Translations under genes and position numbers: made by a program
Source: a virus
Direction: 5' to 3' (one strand)
Length of the DNA: 38,598 bases
Virus record (IMG/VR): IMGVR_UViG_3300037344_000012
Span: 1 to 38,598 of that record
The notes under the pieces: generated by a model
Seen by the model: only the letters and a program-made list of their open reading frames with translations
Database searches by the model: none
What the model was told of the DNA's origin: nothing
In this document: piece by piece, positions 37,531 through 38,598 of the stretch
Numbering within the stretch: the stretch's first letter is position 1
Layout: each line of letters opens with the position of its first letter

Positions 37531-37885
37531 CTTTAGCATCCTTCTTTTTTGTAGGAAGAGTTAGCTTAATAGCCATAGGGGTGGTTGTAGTGATTTCTTG
37601 TTCCATCTTCTCAGGAACCTTCTTATAGGAATACTGCATAAGGTTGTTAATGAGAGTGCCTTGAGTAGCTAACAACTGTGCATAAGCACCACTGCCAACA
37701 CGGACATCACCGTTATTAAGCTTCTCAGTAATCTCGAAGTATAGACGAGTCATTTCTTCAATAGGATCGAAACCAAGTTCTTCAAGCTTCTTCACAGATG
37801 CCATAGAATTAATGTTCTTAGCGCCTTTAGGACGACCACTACCCGGCCTCCGACCACCTTGTAGATTTTTACCACGATTACTCAT
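37520..37885 (-). CDS. Small terminase subunit-like protein
   Basis: A 121-aa protein beginning MSNRGKNLQGGRRPGSGRPK, a basic GRPKGAKN-type DNA-binding N-terminus, followed by a helical core (VKKLEELGFDPIEEMTRLYF; GAYAQLLATQGTLINNLMQY) and an acidic/basic tail. The LGFDPIEEM block and its place upstream of terL fit the small terminase that recognises the packaging site. A strong GAAAGGAGGTCC ribosome site precedes the ATG. It is the first gene of the structural unit. Confidence 0.78.
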   Translation of the reverse strand: MSNRGKNLQGGRRPGSGRPKGAKNINSMASVKKLEELGFDPIEEMTRLYFEITEKLNNGDVRVGSGAYAQLLATQGTLINNLMQYSYKKVPEKMEQEITTTTPMAIKLTLPTKKKDAKDGS

Positions 37886-38007
37886 TCGGACCTCCTTTCA
37901 GGTTCTAGAGTTTGATATCAGACAGTACACTTTAAATTACAAAAAGATACCAAAGAGTTATAAATAAGTTAAAAAGCTTCGTGTATAAGCCCTTAAAGTT
38001 ATTTAAG
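37886..38007 (-). promoter_or_regulatory. AT-rich leader upstream of the terminase unit
   Basis: A non-coding 122-base AT-rich stretch between a terminator and the terS ribosome site, expected to hold the promoter of the structural unit. Possible -10 elements such as TATAAC and TAATTT are present but no convincing -35. It does not contain the 19-base repeat found before portal. I cannot place a start site. Confidence 0.4.
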
Positions 38008-38038
38008 AAAAAACAGCGAAGAGGTTAGTCCTCGCTGT
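38008..38038 (-). terminator. Rho-independent terminator before the terminase unit
   Basis: On the minus strand ACAGCGA pairs with TCGCTGT, with an inner GAGG/CCTC extension, followed by six T. The hairpin overlaps the stop codon of the upstream gene (38025-38027). It separates the membrane-protein genes from the structural unit. Confidence 0.85.
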
Positions 38039-38243
38039 CTTCTTTTTGTACACGTCGTAGAATAGCGTTCTCAGCCATTAACACCTCAATCTGTCGCTGT
38101 AAAGAGCTTACAGTGTCATCATAAGATTTCTTGTTGAGAGCCATTGAACGGAAAAGTCCCATGAGTCCTGCCGCCACTACTACAAGGAAGATTCCAAGAG
38201 AGGGCGGTAGGTATTTCATAAGGATAGAAGCTTCAGCTATCAT
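38025..38243 (-). CDS. Membrane-anchored coiled-coil protein
   Basis: A 72-aa protein: one transmembrane helix (SLGIFLVVVAAGLMGLF, about residues 15-31), then a coiled coil (DDTVSSLQRQIEVLMAENAI) and an acidic end. This plan resembles an i-spanin (Rz-like) or a membrane-anchored regulator. AGAGGAC upstream supports the start. Its neighbour is also a membrane protein. A spanin role would need an outer-membrane partner, which I do not see here. Confidence 0.65.
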   Translation of the reverse strand: MIAEASILMKYLPPSLGIFLVVVAAGLMGLFRSMALNKKSYDDTVSSLQRQIEVLMAENAILRRVQKEDSED

Positions 38244-38247
38244 TGGA

Positions 38248-38598
38248 TTAGTCCTCTGTACCTAGCAAGAAGCCATAGACATAAAAGCTACATAAGCAGT
38301 AAGGTAAAGAAATAGCAGTTATTAGATTCCACCCACCAAGTTCTTGGAAAGCAGAAATAGAGATAGTCACCCAAGCAGTAGTAGCCATGAGGTTAAAGAC
38401 TCTTCGTTGTATTATTCCACTGTAATAGATTTGGCAAAAACCAAGAGTGAAAGCCATCCAAGCCCAGAAGAAGTTATTAACAGCCAAGGTTTCAGCGTGG
38501 AAGCCATAACCACCACCCATAAGTATAGTGAGAGAGATAAACCAGAACCCCATACCAGAGGCTTGTTCAAGACCCCTACCATAGAAAGTAATAGCATC
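38248..38598 (-). CDS. Multi-pass membrane protein, partial at window edge
   Basis: The frame is open to the right edge and reads DAITFYGRGLEQASGMGFWF before the first internal Met (38553), so the true start may lie outside the window. Four hydrophobic segments are visible (WFISLTILMGGGYGF; FFWAWMAFTLGFCQIYY; FNLMATTAWVTISISAF; LITAISLPYCLCSFYVYGFL). The C-terminus is acidic (GTED). Similar FYGRGLEQASGMGFW proteins seem common in marine phages, without known function. Confidence 0.6.
   Translation of the reverse strand, partial: DAITFYGRGLEQASGMGFWFISLTILMGGGYGFHAETLAVNNFFWAWMAFTLGFCQIYYSGIIQRRVFNLMATTAWVTISISAFQELGGWNLITAISLPYCLCSFYVYGFLLGTED

Noticed and set aside
38412-38597. A 61-codon minus-strand frame at the right edge
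   Set aside because: It overlaps the better membrane-protein frame (38248-38598) in another frame and is a leucine-rich shadow of its hydrophobic codons.

Overview
The window is one continuous late (structural) region of a tailed phage genome. Every gene I can support lies on the minus strand, so the region reads from 38598 down to 1. Genes are tightly packed and often overlap as TAATG or ATGA. The gene set (large terminase, portal, MuF-type head protein, scaffold, HK97-like capsid, tail terminator, tail tube, gpG/gpGT frameshift pair, one long tape measure, tail-tip proteins and several fibres) indicates a long, non-contractile-tailed siphophage. A GTA-type three-helix holin, tail-tip proteins reminiscent of gene transfer agents, PhoH and marine-type fibre modules suggest a marine alphaproteobacterial (Rhodobacterales-like) host. 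That host assignment is inference.

Layout in transcription order. Positions 38598-38025 hold two small membrane proteins and a terminator. Positions 37885-35076 hold the small terminase, small basic proteins, an HNH nuclease, and a large terminase split by a 330-nt group I intron. Positions 35076-33118 hold a small membrane protein, two very basic histone H1-like proteins and a fibre-linked protein. Positions 33118-26965 hold the fibre module, including an S74-chaperone fibre. Positions 26886-21086 hold PhoH, an NlpC/P60-like protein, tail-tip proteins, a 993-aa J-like protein and a tail-assembly chaperone. Positions 20957-20041 hold holin and M15 endolysin, followed by a terminator and a regulatory gap. 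Positions 19770-10343 hold portal, a free-standing HNH, the MuF-polymerase gene, scaffold and capsid. Positions 10321-3424 hold the head-tail connectors, tail tube, chaperones, neck protein and tape measure. Positions 3396-1 hold a new unit of small accessory genes: an ART-like protein, a PD-(D/E)XK-like nuclease, a SleB-like hydrolase and a tandem array of alanine-rich proteins.

The most striking feature is at 12263-17569. The MuF-type minor head protein is fused in one frame to a complete T7-type single-subunit RNA polymerase. The gene is interrupted, inside the polymerase fingers motif, by a group I intron that carries an HNH homing endonuclease. P1 and P10 pairings fix the splice sites and the joined frame restores the motif, giving a 1480-aa protein. 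Because MuF proteins are minor capsid components made next to the portal, the simplest hypothesis is a polymerase built into the virion and delivered with the DNA, similar in logic to the phage N4 virion polymerase but on an unrelated scaffold protein. A second group I intron with the same core interrupts the terminase at its nuclease active-site motif. Both the DNA-packaging motor and the putative virion polymerase therefore depend on RNA splicing.
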